Source: Methylobacterium sp. (lineage in GTDB: Bacteria > Pseudomonadota > Alphaproteobacteria > Rhizobiales > Beijerinckiaceae). From it: a DNA stretch of 5,133 nucleotides. Below are positions 1 through 5,116 of the stretch, piece by piece. Location: the NCBI GenBank assembly GCA_020252865.1, contig JADCCH010000121.1, positions 1 through 5,133 on the forward strand, in the 5' to 3' direction. The notes beneath the pieces were generated by a model, which saw only the letters and a list, made by a program, of their open reading frames with translations, did no database searches and was not told where the DNA came from. Position 1 is the first letter of the stretch, and each line of letters opens with the position of its first letter. Position numbers and translations under genes: made by a program.

Positions 1-1
1 G

Positions 2-514
2 GTCGCCAAGCACGCGCTGCGCGTCGAGGCCTACGGTACGGTCGACGAGGCGAACGCGGCCATCGGCGTCGCGCGCCTGCACGTCTCGGGCGACGCCGAC
101 GCGATGCTGGGCCGCATCCAGAACGATCTCTTCGATCTCGGCGCCGATCTCTGCACGCCGGATACGGGGCAGGATCTCGGCTACGAGCCGCTGCGAATCG
201 TCGAAAGCCAGGTCGAGCGGCTGGAAGCGGAAATCGACGCGATGAATGCGCGCCTGAAGCCGCTGAAGAGCTTCATCCTGCCCGGTGGTTCTCCTGCATC
301 GGCCCATCTCCATCTCGCGCGGACCACCGTGCGCCGCGCCGAGCGGATGATGGTGCAACTTGCCGGCAAGGAGGGCGAAAGGGTGAGCGGGCCCGCGCTT
401 CGCTACATGAATCGCCTCTCCGACCTGCTCTTCGTGCTCGGCCGCGTGACAAATAGGGATGGCGCCGGGGATGTGCTGTGGGTGCCCGGCCTGACGCGCG
501 GCGAGAAAGCCTGA
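2..514 (+). CDS. pduO: PduO-type ATP:cob(I)alamin adenosyltransferase, C-terminal part
   Basis: This enzyme transfers the adenosyl group of ATP to cob(I)alamin, making coenzyme B12 in the cytoplasm. The frame is open from the first bases of the window, so the start lies upstream. 170 residues are visible. The family is usually about 190 residues, so roughly 20-25 N-terminal residues with the ATP-binding TGDGTT-like segment are missing. Family landmarks seen in order, by visible residue: RVEAYGTVDEANA (7-19), LFDLGADLCTP, FILPGGSPASAHLHLART, RRAERMMVQL, and the C-terminal RYMNRLSDLLFVLGR helix followed by GDVLWVPG. The C-terminus looks complete, ending in TGA. It lies 229 bp upstream of etfB on the same strand. 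Its product would serve AdoCbl-dependent mutases such as methylmalonyl-CoA mutase, but none is in the window. The family call is firm. The symbol is a convention, since the same family is also named cobO or MMAB-like. Confidence 0.93.
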   Translation, partial: VAKHALRVEAYGTVDEANAAIGVARLHVSGDADAMLGRIQNDLFDLGADLCTPDTGQDLGYEPLRIVESQVERLEAEIDAMNARLKPLKSFILPGGSPASAHLHLARTTVRRAERMMVQLAGKEGERVSGPALRYMNRLSDLLFVLGRVTNRDGAGDVLWVPGLTRGEKA

Positions 515-536
515 CCGCGGTTTCCTTCCGACCAAA

Positions 537-562
537 GACCCGGCAAAAAACGCGTCCGGGTT
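537..562 (+). terminator. weak hairpin after the adenosyltransferase gene
   Basis: ACCCGG (538-543) pairs with CCGGGT (556-561). One more G-T wobble closes the stem at 537/562, and the loop is 12 bases. It lies 22 bp after the stop codon, where a terminator would be expected. No T-run follows, so it is not a classical intrinsic terminator and may be chance. Confidence 0.2.
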
Positions 563-586
563 CGGGGTGACAGACGATGTCGCGCT

Positions 587-596
587 TGGTATACCA
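587..596. promoter_or_regulatory. candidate operator, perfect palindrome TGGTATACCA
   Basis: TGGTATACCA is a perfect 10-bp palindrome about 150 bp upstream of the etfB start. The pattern TGGT-N2-ACCA resembles operators of GntR/FadR-type regulators, a family that often controls acyl-CoA and organic-acid metabolism. A 10-bp palindrome is expected a few times by chance in 5 kb, so its intergenic position and family-like core are the only support. No regulator gene is in the window. Confidence 0.35.
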
Positions 597-652
597 CCGT
601 GGCCGCTAGCTGGAAGGACGCCGAAAGGCTCGATCTAGCATCGCGGGTCACA

Positions 653-676
653 TTAGTTGATATGTAAACCAACTGA
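653..676. promoter_or_regulatory. imperfect inverted repeat upstream of etfB
   Basis: AGTTG (655-659) and CAACT (670-674) form an inverted repeat around an AT-rich centre, in an otherwise GC-rich spacer. A nested symmetry, GTTGATATGTAAAC (657-670), matches its own reverse complement at 10 of 14 positions. This is a plausible TetR- or MarR-type operator overlapping the etfB promoter region. TTGATA (657-662) could be a -35 element, but I found no convincing -10 at the right distance, so no promoter is called. Confidence 0.3.
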
Positions 677-724
677 AGGCCGACAACGGTCCTTCGGGGT
701 GGAACAGGGCGGCCTTCCGGCCGC
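675..724 (+). other. etfB 5' leader with two mutually exclusive hairpins
   Basis: GAAGGCCG (675-682) is perfectly complementary to CGGCCTTC (710-717). This would make an 8-bp helix enclosing a short CC-TTCG-GG hairpin (691-698). GCGGCC (709-714) is also perfectly complementary to GGCCGC (719-724) with a TTCC loop, ending 19 bases before the etfB ATG. Both structures use bases 710-717, so they cannot coexist. This matters only if transcription starts upstream of 675, which the sequence does not prove. It matches no riboswitch class that I recognise. Confidence 0.3.
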
Positions 725-743
725 GTGGAAGCAGGGCCTCGCC

Positions 744-1493
744 ATGAAAATTCTGGTCCCCGTGAAGCGGGTGGTCGATTACAATGTGAAGATCCGCGTG
801 AAGCCGGATGGCTCCGGCGTGGATCTCGCGAACGTCAAGATGAGCATGAATCCCTTCGACGAGATTGCCGTCGAGGAGGCCCTGCGCATCAAGGAAGCGG
901 GCAAGGCGACCGAGGTCGTCCTGGTCTCGATCGGCCCGGCGGGTGCGGCGGAAACCATTCGCACCGGCCTCGCCATGGGTGCGGATCGCGGCATCCTCGT
1001 GAAGACCGACGCGACCGTGGAGCCCCTCGCCGTGGCGAAGCTGCTGAAGGCCGTGATCGCCAATGAGGTCCCCGGCCTCGTCATCATGGGCAAGCAGGCG
1101 ATCGACGACGACATGAACGCCACGGGCCAGATGCTGGGCGCGCTGCTCGGCTGGCCGCAGGGCACCTTCGCCTCGAAGGTGGAACTCACCGGCGACGGCG
1201 TGAACGTGACGCGCGAGGTCGATGGCGGGTTGCAGACCGTGGCGCTTTCCATGCCGGCGATCGTGACCACCGATCTGCGCCTCAACGAGCCGCGCTATGC
1301 CTCGCTGCCGAACATCATGAAGGCGAAGAAAAAGCCGCTGGATGAAACCTCGCCGGAGGCTCTCGGCGTGGATATCGCGCCGCGCCTCGAGGTTCTGAAG
1401 ACCGCCGAGCCCGCGACCCGCAAGGCGGGCGTGAAGGTGGGCTCCGTGGCCGAACTCGTTCAGAAGCTGAAGAATGAAGCGGGAGTGATCTGA
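744..1493 (+). CDS. etfB: electron transfer flavoprotein subunit beta
   Basis: Beta subunit of the heterodimeric ETF, which takes electrons from acyl-CoA dehydrogenases and passes them to ETF-ubiquinone oxidoreductase at the inner membrane. The protein has 249 residues, the usual length. It starts [20 protein letters not shown], then [20 protein letters not shown] (32-51). The AMP-binding GKQAIDDD is at 116-123. The family signature [10 protein letters not shown]...LRLNEPRY runs from 157 to 185. The partner-recognition loop [13 protein letters not shown] is at 185-197. The ATG at 744 is chosen because the conserved N-terminus begins there. The same frame is open back to 657, but that upstream peptide is unlike EtfB. 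The ribosome binding site is weak, with CAGGG ending at 735. The gene is 1 bp from etfA, so the two are surely cotranscribed. An operator-like palindrome and a foldable leader lie upstream. Confidence 0.97.
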   Translation: MKILVPVKRVVDYNVKIRVKPDGSGVDLANVKMSMNPFDEIAVEEALRIKEAGKATEVVLVSIGPAGAAETIRTGLAMGADRGILVKTDATVEPLAVAKLLKAVIANEVPGLVIMGKQAIDDDMNATGQMLGALLGWPQGTFASKVELTGDGVNVTREVDGGLQTVALSMPAIVTTDLRLNEPRYASLPNIMKAKKKPLDETSPEALGVDIAPRLEVLKTAEPATRKAGVKVGSVAELVQKLKNEAGVI

Positions 1494-1494
1494 C

Positions 1495-2427
1495 ATGGCG
1501 GCGCTTGTAATCGCAGAACATTCGAACGCGACCCTCAACGAGGCGACCCTGAAGGCCGTGAGCGCCGCAGCGGCCCTCGGCGGCCCGGTGCATGTGCTGG
1601 TGGCGGGCCAGAATGCGGGCGCAGCCGCTGCCGCCGCCGGGCAAATCGCCGGCGTTTCCAAGGTTCTCCATGCCGATGGCGCGGATTACGCCCACCAGCT
1701 CGCCGAGCCGATCTCGGCGCTGATCGTGAGCCTCGCGGGCGGCTATGACGCCATCGTCTTCGCCGCCACCGCCAATGGCAAGAACATTGCCCCGCGCGTG
1801 GCGGCCCTGCTCGATGTGCAGGTGATCTCGGGCGTGACGAAGGTGCTCGGTGCGGATAGCTTCGAGCGCCCGATCTATGCCGGCAACGCGATCCAGACCG
1901 TGAAATCGAAGGATGCGAAGAAGGTCATCTCGATCATGACCGCGAGCTTCCAGGCGGCGGGCGTGGGCGGCTCTGCGGCGGTTGAGACGGTGGCCGGTGC
2001 CGGCGCGACACCGGGCTCTACATTCGTCTCGGAGGAAGTCTCGAAGTCGGATCGTCCGGAGCTTGCCTCGGCGAAGATCGTGGTCTCCGGCGGGCGCGCG
2101 CTCGCCTCTTCGGAGAACTTCAAGACCTATATCGAGCCGCTGGCCGACAGGCTCGGCGCGGCCTTGGGAGCCAGCCGCGCGGCGGTGGATGCGGGCTATG
2201 CCCCGAACGACTGGCAGGTGGGCCAGACCGGCAAGGTGGTGGCGCCGGCGCTCTATATCGCCTGCGGGATCTCCGGCGCGATCCAGCATCTCGCGGGCAT
2301 GAAGGACAGCAAGGTGATCGTCGCGATCAACAAGGATGCCGAAGCCCCGATCTTCCAGGTCGCGGATTACGGGCTCGTGGCGGATCTCTTCACCGCCGTG
2401 CCGGAACTGACGAAGGAACTGGGCTGA
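1495..2427 (+). CDS. etfA: electron transfer flavoprotein subunit alpha
   Basis: Alpha subunit of ETF, which carries most of the FAD-binding site. The protein has 310 residues, normal for the family, and starts [11 protein letters not shown]. The N-terminal domain contains [19 protein letters not shown] (91-109). The C-terminal FAD domain begins at VVSGGRAL (196-203). It continues with [10 protein letters not shown] (225-234), the FAD-contacting QVGQTG (241-246), [13 protein letters not shown] (257-269), [12 protein letters not shown] (276-287) and VADYGLV (289-295). All expected FAD-contacting motifs are present. The ATG follows the etfB stop after one base. GGGAG (1481-1485), inside the end of etfB, is a good ribosome binding site, which points to coupled translation. 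A strong intrinsic terminator follows 37 bp after the stop. Nothing is unusual in length or composition. Confidence 0.97.
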   Translation: MAALVIAEHSNATLNEATLKAVSAAAALGGPVHVLVAGQNAGAAAAAAGQIAGVSKVLHADGADYAHQLAEPISALIVSLAGGYDAIVFAATANGKNIAPRVAALLDVQVISGVTKVLGADSFERPIYAGNAIQTVKSKDAKKVISIMTASFQAAGVGGSAAVETVAGAGATPGSTFVSEEVSKSDRPELASAKIVVSGGRALASSENFKTYIEPLADRLGAALGASRAAVDAGYAPNDWQVGQTGKVVAPALYIACGISGAIQHLAGMKDSKVIVAINKDAEAPIFQVADYGLVADLFTAVPELTKELG

Positions 2428-2464
2428 GGATTTTCCTCTCCCCTTTGCTGGCAAACAAGAACCG

Positions 2465-2499
2465 ACGCATGCGAGGCCCCCGCTTCGCATGCGTTTTTT
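2465..2499 (+). terminator. intrinsic terminator of etfBA
   Basis: ACGCATGCGA (2465-2474) pairs perfectly with TCGCATGCGT (2485-2494) around a 10-base loop. The T-run TTTTTT (2494-2499) follows at once, its first T being the last base of the stem. This is a textbook Rho-independent terminator and separates etfBA from hbd. Each arm contains the self-complementary octamer CGCATGCG, so the site is a direct repeat as well as an inverted one. Confidence 0.9.
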
Positions 2500-2543
2500 C
2501 TGGAGAAAAAGGAAACTCTGTCGCCGATCTCGGCCTCGCCCCC

Positions 2544-2571
2544 TTGAGGATGCGCGCGGGAGGTTTACACT
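2544..2571 (+). promoter_or_regulatory. candidate sigma-70 promoter of hbd
   Basis: TTGAGG (2544-2549) and TACACT (2566-2571) are separated by 16 bp. Each matches the -35 and -10 consensus at four of six bases. They lie after the etfBA terminator and about 45 bp before the hbd start, where a promoter is needed. A start site near 2578 would give a leader of about 40 bases. Confidence 0.5.
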
Positions 2572-2615
2572 CCTGCCCCGACTGGAATTCTCGAGAAGCG
2601 GATCACGAGTTCATC

Positions 2616-3497
2616 ATGGCAGGCGGCATCAGCAAGATCGGCATCATCGGCGCGGGGCAGATGGGCAGCGGGATAGCGCATGTCGCGGCGCTCTCGGGCT
2701 ATGGCGTGATGCTGCATGACGTTTCCGAAGAGCGGATTCAATCCGGCCTCGCCACCATCAACGGCAACATGGCGCGGCAGGTGGCGAAGGCGACGATTTC
2801 CGAGGAAGCCCGCCAGGGCGCTCTCGCGCGCATCCTCGCCGCGAAGGATGCCGCCGACCTCGGCGATTGCGATCTCGTGATCGAGGCCGCGACGGAAAAC
2901 GAGGAGGTGAAGCGCAAGATCTTCGCGAGCGTGACGCGGCACCTCAAGACCGATGCGATTGTCGCCTCGAACACGTCATCCATTTCCATCACGCGGCTCG
3001 CGGCCTCGACCGATCGGCCGGAGCAGTTCATCGGCATCCATTTCATGAATCCCGTGCCGGTGATGCAACTCGTGGAGCTGATCCGCGGGATTGCCACCGA
3101 CGACAAGACCTATACCCGCGCGAAGGAATTCGTCTCGAGCCTCGGCAAGACGGTGACGGTGAGCGAGGATTTCCCGGCCTTCATCGTCAACCGCATCCTG
3201 CTGCCGATGATCAACGAGGCGATCTACACGCTCTACGAGGGCGTGGGCAGCGTGGAGGCCATCGACACCGCGATGCGGCTGGGCGCCAACCACCCGATGG
3301 GCCCGCTGCAACTCGCGGATTTCATCGGGCTCGACACCTGCCTCTCCATCATGCAGGTGCTGCACGATGGGCTGGCGGACAGTAAATACCGTCCCTGCCC
3401 GCTTCTAGTGAAATATGTCGAGGCCGGCTGGCTGGGCCGCAAGACGAAGCGTGGCTTCTATGATTATCGCGGCGAGAAGCCCGTTCCGACACGGTGA
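2616..3497 (+). CDS. hbd: 3-hydroxybutyryl-CoA dehydrogenase
   Basis: Soluble NAD-dependent 3-hydroxyacyl-CoA dehydrogenase, interconverting 3-hydroxybutyryl-CoA and acetoacetyl-CoA in short-chain beta-oxidation. The protein has 293 residues, typical of the single-domain-pair form. The Rossmann fold opens with IGIIGAGQMGSGIA, whose GxGxxG is at 12-17, and the acidic D35 ends strand 2. The catalytic set matches the human HAD enzyme: S121 (in SNTSS), H142 (in GIHFMNP), E154 (in QLVELIRG) and N192 (in FIVNR). The C-terminal domain carries NHPMGPLQLADFIGLD. The end RGFYDYRGEKPVPTR looks complete. The ATG at 2616 is chosen because the conserved N-terminus begins six residues later, although the frame is open back to 2445. 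The ribosome binding site is weak (ACGAG). A terminator and promoter upstream suggest transcription apart from etfBA. No terminator is visible after it, so read-through into the next gene is likely. The gene could equally be named hbdA, fadB2 or paaH. Confidence 0.95.
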   Translation: MAGGISKIGIIGAGQMGSGIAHVAALSGYGVMLHDVSEERIQSGLATINGNMARQVAKATISEEARQGALARILAAKDAADLGDCDLVIEAATENEEVKRKIFASVTRHLKTDAIVASNTSSISITRLAASTDRPEQFIGIHFMNPVPVMQLVELIRGIATDDKTYTRAKEFVSSLGKTVTVSEDFPAFIVNRILLPMINEAIYTLYEGVGSVEAIDTAMRLGANHPMGPLQLADFIGLDTCLSIMQVLHDGLADSKYRPCPLLVKYVEAGWLGRKTKRGFYDYRGEKPVPTR

Positions 3498-4350
3498 GGA
3501 ATTCCGGACAGCATTCAGCCTAGGTGCGGCAATAGCAGCCGCTGGAACGATGAGCAGCGATCATCCAAAGGCCAAGCATTCACAAAAGCTTCAGTCACTG
3601 ATTGCCGCTGGTAGTGACATCGCCGGAGGGGCTATCGGCGGTGCACTCGGATTCTTAGCAGCAGGCCCTGTTGGCGCAGCGGCTGGTGGAGCAGGTGGTG
3701 CAATCGCTGCTGAGGTAATCAAAAAGCTAGGCACCGATGCTGCGGAACGAATGCTCGGTCCACGTGAGAGGGTGCGAATTGGCGCAGCCATTGCCATCGC
3801 ATCAGAGCACATTCGTGCAAGAACCGAACGAGGGGAGCGTCTACGCGAAGATGGCTTTTTTGATCAAAAGCCAGATGGCCGCAGCGACAGTGAAGAAGTG
3901 TCAGAAAGCGTAATCCTGAAGGCTCAAAAAGAAGCCGAGGAAAAGAAAATACAATATATTTCTTATTTTATTGGCAATATTGCTTTTGACAACAACATTA
4001 GTGCAGGCTTGGCCCATCATATCATTAAATCATTCGAATCAATGACATATCGCCAACTATGTATTATAAAAATGGTAGCCCTCAAGAGAAATTTCATTCT
4101 ACGAAAAGAAGATTATCGAGGGCAAGGCGTCTTTAGTCGACAGCTTTATGAAGTACTTTATGAGTGTCTAGATTTATACACCCGCGGATATATAAATTTT
4201 GGCGGCGAGGTCGCGTTTGGTCCGTCAGATGTTAAGCCCGCCAGCATGCAGTTGCAGGGTGTTGGCAATGACATTTTCCACCAAATGGGCTTGGCGACCA
4301 TTCCAACGGAGGACATCATCCCAATAGCCCGCGTGCTGGCTGCTTGAGCG
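3498..4350. mobile_element. putative horizontally acquired island (boundaries approximate)
   Basis: Composition changes directly after the hbd stop. Hand counts give about 37% G+C at 3961-4020 and 30% at 4021-4080, against 65% at 1741-1800 in etfA. Codons rich in A and T (AAA, ATA, TTT, ATT) become common. The island carries one gene. I found no transposase, integrase, terminal inverted repeats or clear target duplication, so how it arrived is unknown. The first part of its gene (to about 3900) is richer in G+C than the later half, so the left edge is less certain. Confidence 0.5.
3550..4347 (+). CDS. hypothetical protein with glycine-zipper membrane segment
   Basis: I do not recognise a named family. 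From the ATG at 3550 the protein has 265 residues. After a polar start, residues 24-54 form a Gly/Ala-rich hydrophobic stretch (GGAIGGALGFLAAGPVGAAA and beyond) like a glycine zipper or transmembrane hairpin. A charged linker follows, with LGPRERVRIG (69-78) and ERLREDGFF (96-104). The C-terminal half is alpha/beta-like. It includes SEEVSESVILKAQKEAEEKK (114-133), FIGNIAFDNNIS (140-151), MTYRQLCIIKMVALKR (165-180) and, near the end, FHQMGLATI (243-251). The pattern 'residues of an E-rich helix, then a LxANIAFD-like turn' recalls Abi-alpha (DUF4393)-type proteins, but this is only a resemblance. The start is uncertain: the nearest GGA is 3 bases before the ATG, and the frame stays open upstream across the hbd stop. 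Low G+C and a cargo-like position suggest horizontal transfer. Confidence 0.75.
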   Translation: MSSDHPKAKHSQKLQSLIAAGSDIAGGAIGGALGFLAAGPVGAAAGGAGGAIAAEVIKKLGTDAAERMLGPRERVRIGAAIAIASEHIRARTERGERLREDGFFDQKPDGRSDSEEVSESVILKAQKEAEEKKIQYISYFIGNIAFDNNISAGLAHHIIKSFESMTYRQLCIIKMVALKRNFILRKEDYRGQGVFSRQLYEVLYECLDLYTRGYINFGGEVAFGPSDVKPASMQLQGVGNDIFHQMGLATIPTEDIIPIARVLAA

Positions 4351-4375
4351 CAACAAAAAAGACAGGAAAACACCC

Positions 4376-4498
4376 ATGCCCGCACGCCGCAGCATCCTCG
4401 CCGCCCTGCCCGCCATCGCCGCCGCGCCGGCCTTCGCGTGAGAGGCCGCAGGCACACCGCTCCGGGCCATTCGCGTGCGTGAGGTAGAGGGATCGTAA
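4376..4498 (+). pseudogene. broken exported-protein gene, signal peptide with in-frame TGA
   Basis: A good ribosome binding site (AGGA, 4364-4367, 8 bases before the ATG) leads into MPARRSILAALPAIAA and then a terminal PAFA. This is a Tat- or Sec-type signal peptide with an RR pair, a hydrophobic Ala/Leu core and an Ala-Phe-Ala cleavage site. A TGA (4439-4441) falls exactly after that site. The same frame then reads EAAGTPLRAIRVREVEGS up to TAA at 4496-4498, where a 40-bp palindromic repeat begins 3 bases later. I infer the 5' remnant of an exported-protein gene carrying a nonsense mutation, its remainder lost at the repeat junction. The 'LRAIRV' after the signal faintly recalls tripartite-tricarboxylate (Bug/TctC) receptors, but that is weak. 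It could instead be a translated 21-residue peptide. A related gene start occurs at 5117. Confidence 0.55.
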
Positions 4499-4500
4499 GG

Positions 4501-4540
4501 CTGGATCCCCGCCTCTCGCTGCACTCGATCGGGGATGACA
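4501..4540 (+). repeat. palindromic repeat unit A
   Basis: A 40-bp unit starting CTGGATCCCCGCC and ending TCGGGGATGACA. ATCCCCG (4505-4511) pairs with CGGGGAT (4530-4536). Its outer 12-base arms (4502-4513 and 4529-4540) are identical to those of unit C. It forms an inverted pair with unit B, 25 bp downstream. Confidence 0.85.
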
Positions 4541-4565
4541 GAGGGAGTTTGGGGAAGGCGCAACG

Positions 4566-4605
4566 TGTCATTCCCGACGCGCTGAAAGCGCGGGCGGGAA
4601 CCCAG
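4566..4605 (-). repeat. palindromic repeat unit B, inverted relative to A
   Basis: A 40-bp unit whose reverse complement starts CTGGGTTCCCGCC and ends GTCGGGAATGACA. It aligns with unit A without gaps at 25 of 40 bases, with conserved arms and a variable centre. TTCCCG (4571-4576) pairs with CGGGAA (4595-4600), and inside it CGCGCT (4578-4583) pairs with AGCGCG (4587-4592) around GAA. Confidence 0.85.
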
Positions 4606-4657
4606 TTCGAAGCGCCAGACGCTTGATCTCGCGATAAAACCACCGCTTCATGCACCC

Positions 4658-4948
4658 ATGAAGACCTATTGGGTTTATCTACTCGCGAGCCAGCGCAACG
4701 GCACCCTCTATATCGGCGTGACCAATGATCTTGCGCGCCGCGTGCAAGAGCATCGCGAGGGGCGCGGCGGCGCCTTCACCCGCCGATACAAGGTCCAGCG
4801 CTTGGTGTGGTTGGCTGAGTTTGGCGAGATCGAAGCCGCACTTGAATGCGAAACACGCATGAAGCGCTGGGAGCGCGCATGGAAGATCCGCGAGATCGAG
4901 GCGATGAACCCGAATTGGGACGATCTCTCTCTGCGGCTGAATGGGTGA
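4658..4948 (+). CDS. GIY-YIG domain nuclease-like protein (COG2827 type)
   Basis: A 96-residue single-domain GIY-YIG protein, normal length for the stand-alone bacterial group known as COG2827 or URI-like. Members are predicted endonucleases whose role is mostly unknown. The GIY position is VYL (6-8) and the YIG triad is intact (18-20). It continues TNDLARRVQEH, with the catalytic-type Arg at 27-28 and His32. Then come FTRRYKV (40-46, Tyr44), the helix with the candidate metal-binding Glu in LECETRMK (62-69), and the family ending KIREIEAMNPNWDDL (76-90). All expected catalytic positions are filled, so it looks active. The ATG at 4658 begins the conserved fold, but no Shine-Dalgarno sequence is visible before it. 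An inverted pair of related palindromic repeats lies on each side, with no other gene between. That suggests a unit that moves or spreads with its repeats, which is inference. Confidence 0.93.
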   Translation: MKTYWVYLLASQRNGTLYIGVTNDLARRVQEHREGRGGAFTRRYKVQRLVWLAEFGEIEAALECETRMKRWERAWKIREIEAMNPNWDDLSLRLNG

Positions 4949-4960
4949 GCGGGCGGGAAG

Positions 4961-4996
4961 ATGGATCCCCGCCCGGCTTCGCCGTCGGGGATGACA
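4961..4996 (+). repeat. palindromic repeat unit C
   Basis: A 36-bp unit with both 12-base arms identical to unit A and a shorter centre. ATCCCCG (4965-4971) pairs with CGGGGAT (4986-4992). Inside it CGGC (4974-4977) pairs with GCCG (4981-4984) around TTC, giving the strongest hairpin of the four. It starts 12 bp after the nuclease stop and could also act as a weak transcription stop, though no T-run follows. Confidence 0.85.
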
Positions 4997-5005
4997 CGTT
5001 TCACC

Positions 5006-5045
5006 GGTCAATTCCGAACGAGCGCAGCGAGGAGCGGGAATCCAT
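5006..5045 (-). repeat. palindromic repeat unit D, inverted relative to C
   Basis: A 40-bp unit whose reverse complement starts ATGGATTCCCGC and ends TTCGGAATTGACC. It matches unit A at 30 of 40 bases without gaps. ATTCC (5011-5015) pairs with GGAAT (5037-5041). It lies 9 bp after unit C in the opposite orientation, repeating the A-B arrangement found upstream of the nuclease gene. Confidence 0.8.
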
Positions 5046-5116
5046 TCTGAACCATGGACAAGAATGTGCGCTCGTCGCAGCATGGCCCGTCTCTCTTGTC
5101 GCCTGATTGGTAATCC

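Larger units (their letters stand above)
4501..5045 (+). mobile_element. repeat pair - GIY-YIG gene - repeat pair module
   Basis: The nuclease-like gene sits between two inverted pairs of the same repeat family, in the order A(+) B(-) gene C(+) D(-). The layout resembles REP doublets around a RAYT transposase gene, with a GIY-YIG protein in its place. That it acts as one mobile or selfish unit is inference from the layout and from the broken gene at its left edge. Confidence 0.4.

Noticed and set aside
648..1661. Long minus-strand open frame opposite etfB
   Set aside because: It lies opposite a certain gene, is rich in His/Arg/Ala as expected of antisense GC-rich DNA, and shows no family motif.
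1315..2490. 391-residue minus-strand open frame opposite etfB and etfA
   Set aside because: It is a shadow frame of etfA, with repetitive Arg/His/Gly composition and no recognisable domain.
2867..3385. Plus-strand frame-shifted open frame within hbd
   Set aside because: It overlaps the hbd catalytic region entirely, and its Arg/Gly-rich sequence is typical of an out-of-frame reading.
3498..4375. Target-site duplications or terminal inverted repeats around the low-G+C gene
   Set aside because: I compared the sequence after the hbd stop with that after 4347. Only short matches such as AGGAA were found, not enough to define an element.
4610..4624. Small hairpin AAGCG-N5-CGCTT before the nuclease gene
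   Set aside because: A 5-bp stem without T-run or link to the start codon is common by chance in this composition.
4158..4655. Minus-strand 165-residue open frame
   Set aside because: It runs through the palindromic repeats A and B and the end of the hypothetical gene. Frames of this sort come from the repeats, and no family motif is seen.
4501..5045. CRISPR array
   Set aside because: The four repeats alternate in orientation, are palindromic, and are separated by a gene or by spacers of 9-25 bp. That does not fit a CRISPR layout.
4846..5106. Plus-strand 86-residue open frame overlapping the nuclease end
   Set aside because: It is out of frame with the GIY-YIG gene and then reads through repeats C and D, so it is not a plausible protein.
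5054..5113. 19-codon open frame MDKNVRSSQHGPSLLSPDW just before the ATG at 5117
   Set aside because: It has no ribosome binding site and no known leader-peptide pattern. Its stop lies one codon before 5117 in the same frame, but that alone is not evidence of translation.
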